From Sarcomyxa edulis (lineage: Eukaryota; Basidiomycota; Agaricomycetes; Agaricales; Mycenaceae), in the NCBI GenBank assembly GCA_009761415.1, contig QUOL01000007.1, positions 992,001 to 1,056,000 of the forward strand: DNA of 64,000 nucleotides, in the 5' to 3' direction. Shown here piece by piece: positions 26,622 through 37,084 of the stretch (positions are counted from its first letter, which is position 1; each line of letters opens with the position of its first letter). A program made the translations under genes and the position numbers. The notes beneath the pieces were generated by a model that was not told the origin of the DNA, searched no databases, and saw only the letters and a program-made list of their open reading frames with translations.

Positions 26622-28213
26622 TCAGTAAGACAATGTCTCAAGCATTGCATCCAATATCCGAATCGAATCTGGAATGTGAAATTTCTCGTATTGAAGTGCG
26701 ACAGGTGTGCTATCGGAATCCAGATTTAGTTACGCGTCTCGAGACAAAATGAAGGACTCACTCCCATCCAGCGACCCTCCTAACAGGGGCCTCAAGTTTC
26801 AAGAAGCATCTCTTCTGCACTTCAGCACAAATCTCTCCTCCTACACCACCCGTCATGCCTGCTTCGTGCACCACGACCAGCCTTCCAGTGCGATTAACAC
26901 TCTCGGTGATGGCTTCGACATCCCAGGGTAAGATAGAGCGGAGGTCGATAAGTTCGATTCGACGGGTACGGAGGCTTTCAGGAATATGAGAGGCTAGTGA
27001 AGCAGGTGGCGAATGAAGCATGTGGATTGCGGTTTCACAGTGGTATAATGGTGTTCCCCAGGAGAGGAGGGTGAGATCATTTCCTGTTATCAGAGTATCG
27101 GCACGGCCGAGAGGGAGGGTATAATCTGATGTTGGTGTTTGTTCGACTATATACTGGTCAGACTAGCAGGAGATTAATATGCAAGACCCCGACGAACCTG
27201 CAGAACGATACAGAATCTTGGGTTCCATGAATATCACTGGATTGGGATCACGGATGGAGGCCAGAAGCAGGCCTTTTGCTTGAATCGGGGAGCGCGGTAT
27301 GACGATCTATCATACACTCAGCACATAACACCCTGCGTATTGGTATTCTATGCACCTTGAGTCCAGATGCACCCATGAAAAAGCCCTCAGGGGATTGACT
27401 ATGATACAAGCCACCGTGTCCAACACTCATAGTAGGTGTGCGGATAGTCAGTCCCCCAACGTTGTACTGACCTCCGGATCGGTACCGGATCTTGGCAGCT
27501 TCGTTGACCAGCTACATCTCGATGTTGTGGATCAATATAAGGTCAAAGGAGAGAGATGCATACCTGATCAAATGCGGGATAGATGTAGTCCGCGAACTGG
27601 ATCTCAGCAATGGCTGTATGTCCCATGAGCGCCATACCGATCCCGAAACCTGCTATGCCCTGTTCTGTCAACGGTGTATTGAAAACACGTTCTCGACCTA
27701 GGGCGGTCAGAGTCTTGTAATTCACGACGAGACACCAGTGGCTCACCAAATTCTTCAGCAAGTCCCTGATCTCCTTGCACGAGTCAATAGATGCAAGGAC
27801 GAAGATACAGTTCACTCACCATGGTACATCTAAAGACCCCTCCAAAAGCCACGTCCTCACCAAAGACCACAGCATTGTCATCTTTCATCAACGCGATGCT
27901 GGCCAGCTGTGAGCACCATTTGTGGCTGGGGTGCCAGTGGCCGATGTACATACCTCATTGCATCTCTGACAGCCTGATACACATTCATTTTGCGTGTCTC
28001 TCTCCCGCTAACGATACCTCCAAAATCGCTTTCGTCGTCTTCCCAGGTGATACCCGGGGTACGTAGAGCGGCATCGCGAGTAGTTCGAAGGATCTTAGAA
28101 GTAGCGATGCTAGGTAGATGACCTCCTGGTGGGGGTGGCTCTGGCCCAGATGAATACCAGCGACGAACTAGTGTGTTTCTGAGTGCAAATCTGCGTGCAA
28201 TGAATGAGTGCAT
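26622..28213 (-). CDS. BCKDHB: Branched-chain 2-oxo acid dehydrogenase E1 beta, mitochondrial
   Basis: Beta subunit of the thiamine-diphosphate-dependent E1 that decarboxylates the 2-oxo acids from Leu, Ile and Val in the mitochondrial matrix. The real start is ATG 28213. The N-terminus is rich in Arg and Ser without acidic residues, as in mitochondrial presequences. Conserved blocks follow in order over about eight exons: [48 protein letters not shown] and [15 protein letters not shown]. Then come the [20 protein letters not shown] region, the [15 protein letters not shown] loop, [40 protein letters not shown] and [15 protein letters not shown]. The last short exon reads [20 protein letters not shown] and ends at 26622. 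The YHSQSPE and [10 protein letters not shown] blocks fit the branched-chain enzyme rather than pyruvate dehydrogenase. Confidence 0.93.
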
Positions 28214-28309
28214 CAAGTACCAACGACGCCGCCGTCGACGTGTGACATGGATGGACGGAACATATACTTATGGGTCGGTGTTTATAAATAGAACACACCT
28301 TCCACCTCG
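28214..28309. promoter_or_regulatory. Very short divergent promoter, BCKDHB / CreC-like
   Basis: Only 96 bp separate two divergent start codons. A TTTATAAATA sequence near 28280-28289 is a plausible TATA element. Any 5' leaders must overlap or be very short. Confidence 0.55.
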
Positions 28310-30694
28310 ATGGAAAGTGAAACGACGTTCGTTGCACCTGAAGGAGTTTACTCCGTTACAGAAGAACTCAAACCACCTCTACTTCAGACATACAACGTAG
28401 CTTCATCGCCCACGCCATATCCGACGAAAGTATCAGCAGCGGTTGTTCATTTTCCACCTAAACAAGCCGGTCCAGGATTTGCTCAACTGTTGGGAGGCGG
28501 GAACAGAGATCTCAAGAGGGAGAAAGAAAGGGAGAAAGAGAAAGAGAAGGATAAGACTGCAAAGGAACGAGAAGATGGTATCAGCTTGTCTAGCAGCGAC
28601 ACTCCAGAAGAAGAGCCAACCCAGGAGAGTGCTCCATCCAGCCCTCACGAATCTCGTACTATATTCTCCAGCTCACACCCGTCAATAAATCACAAGAAAA
28701 AGCATGTATCGAGGCCGAAACATAATATTCGAACCACTTCTTCCACGTTCATCACCAGGATACAGAATGCCGAAGGACTTACACGGGCGTTGCAAGGGAA
28801 ACAGGGTGATATCACATTCCTATTCTATAACATTGCAAAGAGCTTTATGTGGATAGAAGCTAGCTCAAAGTCCAAGGTGCGTGTACCGACCTACCTAGGC
28901 CTCCTGCACGCCATACTTATCCAAGCTTCGATAGGAACCACTATCACGCATTACGTTTTCTGCGTTCCCCACTTGCCATGATGTGAATCCGTCAACCTCG
29001 TCTCCAGACCACATGGATGTGGTTATTGGGTTCAATACCGGAGATCTTGTATGGCTAGGTGAATACATTCAGGACCCTCTTGTTGCTTCCGTTGATGAGT
29101 CGCCCGTAACGTAGACCCAATAACCTCACGATATGGCCGTCTCAACAAACAAGTAAGTCTTTGTAGTCTCTAGATTCACTACGATCTGACACCATCTTAA
29201 AGGGCTGTATATCCTCATCACCCTGCACATCCGTGCGATGGGTCCCTTCCTCCCCAACCCTCTTCCTCGTCTCCCACGCGGACGGAACAATCATTGTCTA
29301 CGACAAAGAACGCGAAGACGGCACATTCACTCCTCTCGATCCTAACTCTGCTTCCCATCCTTGGAACCCTCTGGATTCCATATTCGTCACAATGCCTCCG
29401 TGGCATCCTGTACCCAACTTGAATTCGTCTGCATCCAACTCCCTTTCCTCTACCGTATATTCTGGTGATAGACTGAGTGGAGCAAGTTCTGGTGGTAGTG
29501 GCGGCGGAGGCGGTGGCGGCGGGAGGGCGGACAAAGAGAATAAAGCAGCCGTGAGGAAGAATCCTGTCAGTCATTGGAGGGTCTCGAAGAGAGCTGTCGT
29601 TGGTAAGTTCTTCCCATTTTTCTTATGTTTGCAAACGGCGCATCTCTATATCATCAACTCACTTTCGAGCATGTTGATCCTAATCTCTTTCTAGATTTTG
29701 TATTTTCCCCGGATGTCAAATATGTCGCTGCTATATCTGAAGACGGTTGTTTGAGAGTTATCGATGCATTAGCGGAACAGTGAGTCTTTCTCTCCCTTCC
29801 TCTACAGGTATTTGACGAGGTAACTTTCAGATTGATGGACTGTTACGCATCCTACTTCGGTGCACTGACGTGTGTGGCATGGTCTCCTGACGGTCGATTC
29901 ATATTAGTGAGTTCGAGGTTTTTTCTGTTCGTGTTTATCTATACTGACTATCTTAGACTGGCGGGCAAGACGACCTACTGACGCTCTTCTCCCCCTGGGA
30001 ACAACGGCTCGTCGCGCGATGCCAAGGACACTCCTCCTTTGTTGCAGCCGTCGCGTTTGATGATCTCAGATGCGATGGGAGGACATACAGGTTCGGGAGT
30101 GTAGGAGAGGATAACCGACTTATCTTGGTAGGTAACTCGTCATTGTTTCTTCGACGTAGCTCATTTGCATCTTTGTTCAGTGGGACTTTTCTAGCGGCAC
30201 GTTACATCGGCCGAAAGTAAGGACTGTTTCTTCCACCTTATGATTCGGTACCTCATCGAACGACTTCCTATTGTCAGGCAACGCACCACCAACGGATGTC
30301 AATGTCGTCTACTATATCACTGGCTTTCCGACGAGCCGGTACAGGCTCAGCCCTCCACCTACCCTCGGGTCCGGACGAAATGGGGACGGGTGGCGAGTTA
30401 CCGAAATACCATGCTGCTCCATCAAGAACGGAGGTCGCGGTCGTTCAGCCTGTTCTGGTGTGCCCTTTTCCAGCTTTCTAAGATTTTCCTTGTTGACCTT
30501 TTGTCTCTCTGTAGATTAAATTAGTTGAAGGCGACCTTCTAGCAGGAATCAACTTCCTCCCGCGCGCCCTTCTTACATCGACCAAAACCGGACTCATCAA
30601 ATTGTGGATCCGGCCTTTGGCACATCGATCGCGCCATGGTAGTATGAAGCACCATAATCGGATGTCGTCTTCGGCTCGGGATTTTGTTGAGTAG
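28310..30694 (+). CDS. creC: WD40-repeat protein, CreC / WDR20-like
   Basis: In Aspergillus, CreC binds and stabilises the deubiquitinase CreB and acts in carbon catabolite control; WDR20 activates USP12/USP46 similarly. The N-terminal exon has a charged Lys/Glu run (about 28520-28570) and [17 protein letters not shown]. Next exons read [44 protein letters not shown] and [20 protein letters not shown], the typical CreC block, then [16 protein letters not shown] low-complexity Gly run lies near 29500-29520. WD repeats continue with [52 protein letters not shown] and [14 protein letters not shown]; the final exon ends [15 protein letters not shown] and ARDFVE. About ten exons. Exons after 30200 include a segment with [19 protein letters not shown], whose splice sites I did not fully resolve. 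Confidence 0.85.
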
Positions 30695-32052
30695 CGCTGG
30701 AGTTTGTAAGTTCGACGTTAATTTATTCATTGGGGATGGGCAGAGGGCCGTGGAAGAGATACATATGTACGTACGATGCTAATCCTATTCTTATCATTTA
30801 TCGAGTCGCAATGTATATGCACCTATTCAGACTGCGTACAGATTCTGCGCTGATCATAGCACTTGACTCTCAACACCTTATTTCAGGTGATCGACTATCA
30901 CAACACTGCCCTTAACTCTCGACTACCATCAAGTGATGGTCCTTACTTGCCTACGAAACACTTGGACTGTCAGCGTTCGTGCAAAAGCACTACCCAAGAT
31001 CCTAGTAAGGCCTCTTCGAGTTGTACTAGTAATATAGTGAAGTCATAATGTCATTCTAGACTCCTTGAGACAGGTAGAACTTATCCGCACGATCATAACG
31101 CAAGAAAGTACTGCCAGTCCGTGTCTGACAGCAACGGTACTTGAGCCTATCATGTCAATTTGGGTTTCAAGAAGGAAGACGTACAGGGGTACATCATGGG
31201 AAAGATTAGGAAGTAGAGATGGTGATAACAAATAATTTCTCACCGGTAGTATTCATCTCTGTTTACGGAATTTGAGGGATCTGGAAGACGCTTTTGAATT
31301 GAGTATCAAATTTCGGGCTCATGATCATTAGACAAAGATTTTCAAAGACGCGAATAAAGTCACGCGTCAAAATGCCCAACGCGAGATGTCACGTCACGGT
31401 TTCTTCCTCTTCAAAGCAACGTTTGTACGTCTACGCAAACTTCATGGCATGGCGAAAGACGACCTCAAGGATCAACTAGCCTAGTCTCAGAGTTCTGGTA
31501 AGCAGATCGCCAAACTCCTCGATGGAGAACGCGCCACAAAAAAGAATCAGGCGGTCATTTTTTGAGGAAAACTCACATTGCACGTCTAACATACAAATAA
31601 ACATCCGACACTTTCCAGACATGTAGATTGAATTAGACCAAAAGGTGAATATGGACGGACCCTTAGATATCATGTACCGAGCTTGGACCGCTGTCGCGAT
31701 CTCCTCTGGAGATATCCGAATCTGAGCGCCTCCGGTCCATCAGCGAGCAGAGCGCCTGGTTTGAAGTTCAGGGAAGACCGGGAATAAAGTAGGAAGGTTC
31801 AGGTCATCTCTAAAGGATCGAAAAGGTAGTAGCCTAGTGGATGATATTTGCTGTTCATTGGCGGCCGATGCTCGTTATAGTACAGTATATACATGAATGG
31901 TGGTACTAGAAGTCAACGCTGTTTTAGCCAGGCCGAACACGATGATTGAACGATGAGATGACAGACCAATAGTTCTTACACATATCAATGGAACACATCA
32001 TCTACGTTACAATCAGGTGTCAGTCTGGAACAATGACCAAGAGTTTGTGCGC
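30695..32052. other. Gene-poor stretch after the CreC-like gene
   Basis: About 1.36 kb with only short frames of 60-66 codons and no family likeness, and no RNA gene I can support. The 14-base TGTCACGTCACGGT occurs at about 31387-31400 and again at about 32687-32700, next to the following gene's start. Confidence 0.4.
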
Positions 32053-32668
32053 TTACACATCTGATGGTACATCCAAGTCCAAATCCTCTTCAAAGTCTGG
32101 TGTCTCGTCCTGATCTTCTTCCTCCTCTTCTTCCTCTTCGTCTAGGTCTTCACCCTCATCCATGTCATCCATACTGGCATCTAGATCGGGTGCAGAATCA
32201 TTCTCTCCATCACCGTCGTCGTCCATCATAGAAGGAGCAGCTCCGGAGTGAGATCCTGTATCGTCCGTGTCCTCTTCCGCCTAGAGAGTATAGAGATGTA
32301 TCAACTATGATGTAGGGTATATATCAAGCTTCTTACATCGTTCTTTTCCTCTTGTTGAGTAAGAGACCGGCCGATAGGAATATACCAACTCTGCCCTCGG
32401 TTATGGATAGCCGTGTTCTGCATAACATAAATAGATTTAGAGAACACTGTCGTAAAGCTATGGGAGAAACAACACGTACAAGGTCATCTAGCTCGGTTTC
32501 TTCGTCGCTTAGATCATCCATTTCGTGCTGTAGATCGCGAAACGCGTTCATTCTACCGTAAGTTCGTGCATGTCTCGGAAAGGGAACTAGAGGAGGATGA
32601 GGAGCCTTAGGAAGAAGAGTGGGGAGTATTGGAGGGCGTGGAAGAACCGTCGGTGTAGCTACAGACAT
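32053..32668 (-). CDS. Probable anaphase-promoting complex subunit APC15
   Basis: Small acidic protein of three exons, starting at ATG 32668 and stopping at 32053-32055. The N-terminus is Pro-rich (PTVLPRPPILPTLLPKAPHP), then comes RTYGRMNAFRDLQHEMDDLS with DEETELDDL. The short middle exon reads NTAIHNRGQSWYIPIGRSLT and QQEEKND, and the C-terminal exon is almost entirely Asp/Glu. A short N-terminal region, a W-x-IPIG-type motif and a long acidic tail are the layout of APC15 (Mnd2 in yeast), which promotes turnover of the mitotic checkpoint complex on the APC/C. The protein is small and low in complexity, so the call rests mainly on that motif and is moderate. Confidence 0.55.
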
Positions 32669-32852
32669 GAGTGCAAGACGCGAGAGGTGTCACGTCACGG
32701 TCTAGTTCAGCGTTACATATCTCATTGAGAATATATACTTCAGAAGTTGAGTACATGGAGAAAGTGTGGTAATATCAAGGTAATATATTGGTAATATACG
32801 AATCACGATTAGTGGGATACCTTTTCGGATACAAAAGAACATGTGGAGTATC

Positions 32853-34386
32853 CTATACCTGGCTTGAACCGCCGCTGTCATGTTCTTTACAAGGCTCGGC
32901 ACTGCAGACTACCTGCCGTCCACCGTGCTGAGCTGGAACTGTAAAAGTAGGGTATGTGCCATCAAGCTCAAGGTCTACATGGCCTTCGTCATATTCCGAG
33001 CGTCCTGAATAGTCCTGTGTCTGGTCCTGCATGATTCTGACGACCATATGTTTCATGGGATGCGGTTGTATCCCGGGCCTGTCTGTGTGTGTTACGGTAT
33101 CGTTGTTGTCAGGCGAGAAGAAGGTGAGACGAGATTTGGCGCCAGCAGCGGTCGTTTCGCTCGACAAACCGAGCCCCACACGGACTATGACAAGAGAGAA
33201 GACTACACCCTGTGATTTCGTGAATTAGCTACGGTGAATAACTAACGAAGCGGAGCTTACGATAACTTGGGTGACCTGACGAAAGAATGCAACGGTCAAC
33301 ACGTCGTTAGATTAGTACTGAGGTATTTGGATGAGACGTACCGAATCGAGGACAATGTACTGAGCGAAGCTGCCACTCAAATAGAGAGAAAGTAAAATCA
33401 CAAGGCAGGCCGAGTATATAGCGCCGGATTCGATGATCAGAACCATCGCTGGGACTACACTGGGTCCTCGGCTCATAAGGCTACCCATACTCATGGTCAT
33501 ACCCATGATTTTACGGTGTATCCACCAAATTCGAGCAGCAATGAGGACTGTCGCGGAGCATGTAAAGATGTTCAGAGTCTGATAGCAAGGGTGACTCACA
33601 TGTGCAGCTGAAATTCGTGAACAGGGTGAGAGAGAAGAAAGAGACAATCCAATGTTGTAATTGACTGATGAACACTGGGACATCTGGAGATGCTCTAGCA
33701 AACGCCTGAAGGGCACCAATGCCTACGCCTGAAAGAGCAAATGTAATGTCACTACGTTTACGAAAGAAAATAGAGAAAATAGAATATCACACGCACCAAT
33801 ACCGGCTATGAAAGTGATCAGCAGTGGAAAAACGACTCGTTTATCGCCATTCCAAACAAGATATAGACGGTACAACTATCGTGAGGTCAAGCTTGATGTC
33901 AGCCATGGATCGGCTGAGATATGGAACACACGCACAAGAAAGCCATCGCCCACCAAAGTTTGGATGCAATATGCCGTGCTTTTCAGAACATATATCGGTG
34001 CATCCACCTGGGAAAGATAACGAACAGGATCTGATGTCTGCAGAAAGGCGTTGAGCATCCGACGAAGGTCCACTCCGACGTGCTATCGCCGTACTTCATG
34101 TTAATATACAATGACTCAGTGAACAATGGAACCCACGATAGTGGCAAGGGTGAACATGGTGGTGGACACGGCCACCATCGGTCTGTTGACCCTAGCGGCA
34201 GCATTTTTCTTCCTTCGTAGCAGAACAAAGAGAGAGATGACATATAAAAGTATGAACAAGCCTATGTCAGGGTTTCAGGATTTATATACACGACAAAAGT
34301 AATGAGGGTGTACACGTACCATACAAGACCGATTCCACAAAAATTCCAACGAGGGTCACGGCATCCAAGGCAATGGGGCGGACCAT
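32853..34386 (-). CDS. Uncharacterised multi-pass (about 7 TM) membrane protein
   Basis: Basidiomycete-type membrane protein of unknown function, in about seven short exons from ATG 34386 (MVRPIALDAVTLVGIFVESV). Hydrophobic segments: LFILLYVISLFVLL, VAVSTTMFTLATI and the following exon's VGSIVHWVIVY-like stretch, ADAPIYVLKSTAYCIQTLVG, the cluster LNIFTCSATVLIAARIWWIH, SGAIYSACLVILLSLYLSGS and VVFSLVIVRVGLGL. The soluble C-terminal tail of about 100 residues is rich in polar residues and ends HDSGGSSQV. The pattern ARIWWIHRK, then ESGAIYSACLV, then IVRVGLG recurs in many Agaricomycete seven-TM proteins without assigned ligand. Whether it is a receptor or a transporter is not visible. Neither overlaps nor shares an obvious operon-like arrangement with its neighbours. 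Confidence 0.72.
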
Positions 34387-34666
34387 AGTGTAAGTCGATT
34401 CAGGACTGGGAGAGGCCGTCTTGTGTGACCTTTATCCACTGTCGCAGGAAGATAGACCCGTGGTTGCGCAGCCGTCGACATCAGCGCAGATAGAAGAGGG
34501 TTCTGTCGTGATCTGTCTGATTAGCGCTGCATGAGTTTAACGTACAACGGAACTGCACGGCCTCGAGATGAGTTCCTTCGAACAAGGAGCTTTGTATAGA
34601 CCAGAGTCTCGATTGAAGACCGCATGGGGTGGCGTACAAGAATAGTCACGATGATAGAAGTATGAG

Positions 34667-35172
34667 TCAAACGGTCTCCGGAACCTCCGCAATGCATTCG
34701 ATCTCCACATCTGCTCCGAATGGAAGACTGGCTACGCCTACGCAAGTCCTGGCTGGCATGTTCCCTGCGTCGAAGAACTAGTGGCAAAGGAGATCAGTAA
34801 TCAGTGCCGAACTAGAACAATAAGGCAAGTACTTCAGAATACACGGCGTTCATGGCTTGAAAGTCGCGAGTCATATTCGATAAATAGACATTCGCTTTGA
34901 CAATGTGCTTCAAGTCGGAGCCGGCAGCCTGAAGCACGATGGAGAGATTTTCTAAAGCTGCGCGCTGGAGAGAGCAATCATCAGATCAGTTCATGGTGCT
35001 TGGGCGGCTAGTCAAGACGTACTGTTTGTGGCTGAACACCTCCTTCAACAAGTTTGAATTCCTTCGTGCAGCCTATATTCCCAGAGACATAGACGTGGCC
35101 CCGAGAGATCACGGCCTGACTGAAGACAGGCAAAGGAGGGATTGCATCTGGAGTTGATACGATGGTCTTCAT
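34667..35172 (-). CDS. RidA / YjgF / UK114 family protein
   Basis: RidA proteins hydrolyse reactive enamine and imine intermediates released by PLP enzymes such as threonine dehydratase. Three exons from ATG 35172 give about 127 residues, the usual size. Visible blocks are PDAIPPLPVFSQAVISRGHV, YVSGNIGC, RAALENLSIVLQAAGSDLKH, IVKANVYLSNMTRDFQAMN, and MPARTCVGVASLPFGADVEI with ECIAEVPETV. The Arg in PARTCVGV is the conserved carboxylate-binding residue of active RidA members. A mitochondrial presequence is not apparent, so the product is probably cytosolic. Confidence 0.9.
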
Positions 35173-36315
35173 AGTTTTGCCTTCGCTGGCGCTGGGGTGA
35201 GATGTTTATAAGCCTTCACGGTGGACGAGAAGACGCGTTATGATATCCGCGTTTGATTGGTGCGTCTCAATCAAAAAGAATGCCCCGAAGTCTGCGGCGA
35301 GAAGCATGGAGTACCAAGAGTAGCAAATCCACTATTGGATAAGAGACAATTGCAGCACGCATACATAATTGCAAGCTTCAGAGCTTATAAAGTTCGGAGC
35401 CATACTACGGCGTAGCTGGATGGACTCTTCGACGCAGAGAGATCCAGCTGAGAAGCCTTCTGGAGTATGACTCGAGCTTCAAACAGTAGTATAGGGATGT
35501 CCTGATGAACGCAATCAGACTAAGATAAACTGAAGAGAATGGACGATAAACATCATACCGGCACCGTTCAAATCGCTCAGCACTGACAGGCCATCGGTCT
35601 CTGTAGGACCGAGCCCGACTCGTCGAGTACCGGGGCAATTTCAAAGCAGCTTGAGAGATTGACCTCAAGGAGCTAGTATCGATGCTAAGTAGGAGGGGCT
35701 GAGAGACTGAGAACACTGGTCTACAGTGACGGGAGAGCGACAGACCAACGACAGACAACACAAATTTTCAACTTGAAGTGACCGCCACTCGTGACTGCGA
35801 ACCACCATGTCGTCGTATGTAAGCCAGCAGGCTCTTCATACCATATACAGCCTATCGAATCGTCAACATTCATTCAGCTCAGCGAACTAACGCTCTATAG
35901 CAACTCCAGAGTGATGTTACTGACGCGGTTCTATCTGATTAGTTTGACTCATTGCCACTGATTGGCAGACTCGTCAACGGCCGTCCGATCAATATGGAAC
36001 TTCGAGGACTGCAAGAAGATTGTTCCTAAGACTTTCAAAGGAACCTATGTCATTTTCGAAGGAGCCTTCACGTATGATTGGCGCTCGATTGCACAGTCAT
36101 GACAATGTCGGTCTGATAAGCCTCCGTTTGACCCTCGAACCTCGGACTGCATCCAATCATCGCTGAATCGAATTCGGATTCTCGCCCCTCGACATTGCGG
36201 AACAGGAGTTCCGATTCCACTCCAGGACAGTACTTATAACGGCTTTTTATTTGCATAGTACGCAATCCTTGTTTGATCTCCCAGATCACTTTCAAGACTC
36301 TTCACACCATCTGCT
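35173..36315. other. Intergenic, upstream of the repeat-peptide gene
   Basis: No supported gene. A minus-strand open frame (35405-35761) gives an Arg/Ser-rich product but has no ATG. A plus-strand frame from ATG 35806 can be spliced into a short unknown protein, but with nothing to support it. TATA-like sequence (ACTTATAACGG, then TTTTTATTTG) lies at about 36233-36255, about 70 bp before the ATG of the peptide precursor. Confidence 0.4.
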
Positions 36316-37084
36316 ATGCAATTCTCTAACCTCCTCGCAGTCATCGCCCTCGCCACCGCTGTGGTCGCGAGACCTGCTTTACTATCGAAAGCAATTCACG
36401 CTGGTGAGCCTTCCTTCTTTACCTCCTCTGTAGTCATGTTGATGTTTACTTAAATCAACTGCTTACAGATCGCTTTGAGCTCGAAGGTAACTTCGGCAAG
36501 CGTGTCGATGAGACGCACGGTAACCTTTTGTTTTCCCTGAAATATAATCTGGTTACTTACAACTTGACAGGACTGGCTAGGTCGCCAGAAGCTGAACTAG
36601 AAGGCAACTTTGGCAAGCGCTCAGACGCGACTCACGGTAGCCTTGTGTCTCGTTTATACTGACACTGAGCTCTGCTGATCTGAACGTGTACAGACCTTGT
36701 CAGATCGTTCAACTACGAGCCAGACCTCGAAATACAGGGCAACTTTGGCAAGCGTGCCGAAGAGACTCGCGGTATGTCTCGTCGTTGATTGCATAAACCC
36801 GGGTTTTGACTTTCAAAGGAAACAGAGCCTGCTAAGTCCTTCAACTACGAACCAGACCTTGAGGTCGAAGGCAACTTTGGCAAGCGGGCTGCTGGGCTTA
36901 TCAGTGCTGGTGATTGCATTATCAGACCAATCTTACGAACGCTGGGTCACTGACGCCTCGATGGCTTCTCACAGAGATTGCATACCTCGAGGGCAATTTT
37001 GGCAAGCGCACCAACGGTGTGTCCTTGTTCCCTTTTTGAAATAAGTCTTCTTACTCATATATCATCTTTACAGATGATTGGTGA
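36316..37084 (+). CDS. Secreted Kex2-processed repeat peptide precursor
   Basis: I recognise no named family member. Seven exons (36316-36403, 36469-36519, 36571-36636, 36694-36771, 36826-36903, 36975-37016, 37074-37084) give 137 residues. MQFSNLLAVIALATAVVARP is a classical signal peptide. Five units follow, each ending in GNFGKR: LEGNFGKR, LEGNFGKR, IQGNFGKR, VEGNFGKR and LEGNFGKR. The third and fourth units also share SFNYEPDLE. KR is the Kex2 cleavage site in the Golgi; the Gly before it would become the peptide C-terminus, or a substrate for amidation if the enzyme exists. Every repeat is on its own exon and all introns are phase 1. The layout matches the fungal Kex2-processed repeat proteins, which include alpha-factor-like pheromones, the Ustilago repellent and RiPP precursors. 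No tailoring oxidase gene is adjacent. The peptide's role is unknown. Confidence 0.88.

Noticed and set aside
35405..35761. 118-codon minus-strand frame with an Arg/Ser-rich N-terminus resembling a mitochondrial leader
   Set aside because: The frame opens with GTG, has no ATG near its start, and shows no family resemblance; upstream ATGs run into stops.
35806..36170. Plus-strand ATG frame MSSY plus possible introns, upstream of the repeat-peptide gene
   Set aside because: Splicing can be forced but the product matches nothing and the introns are not better than chance.
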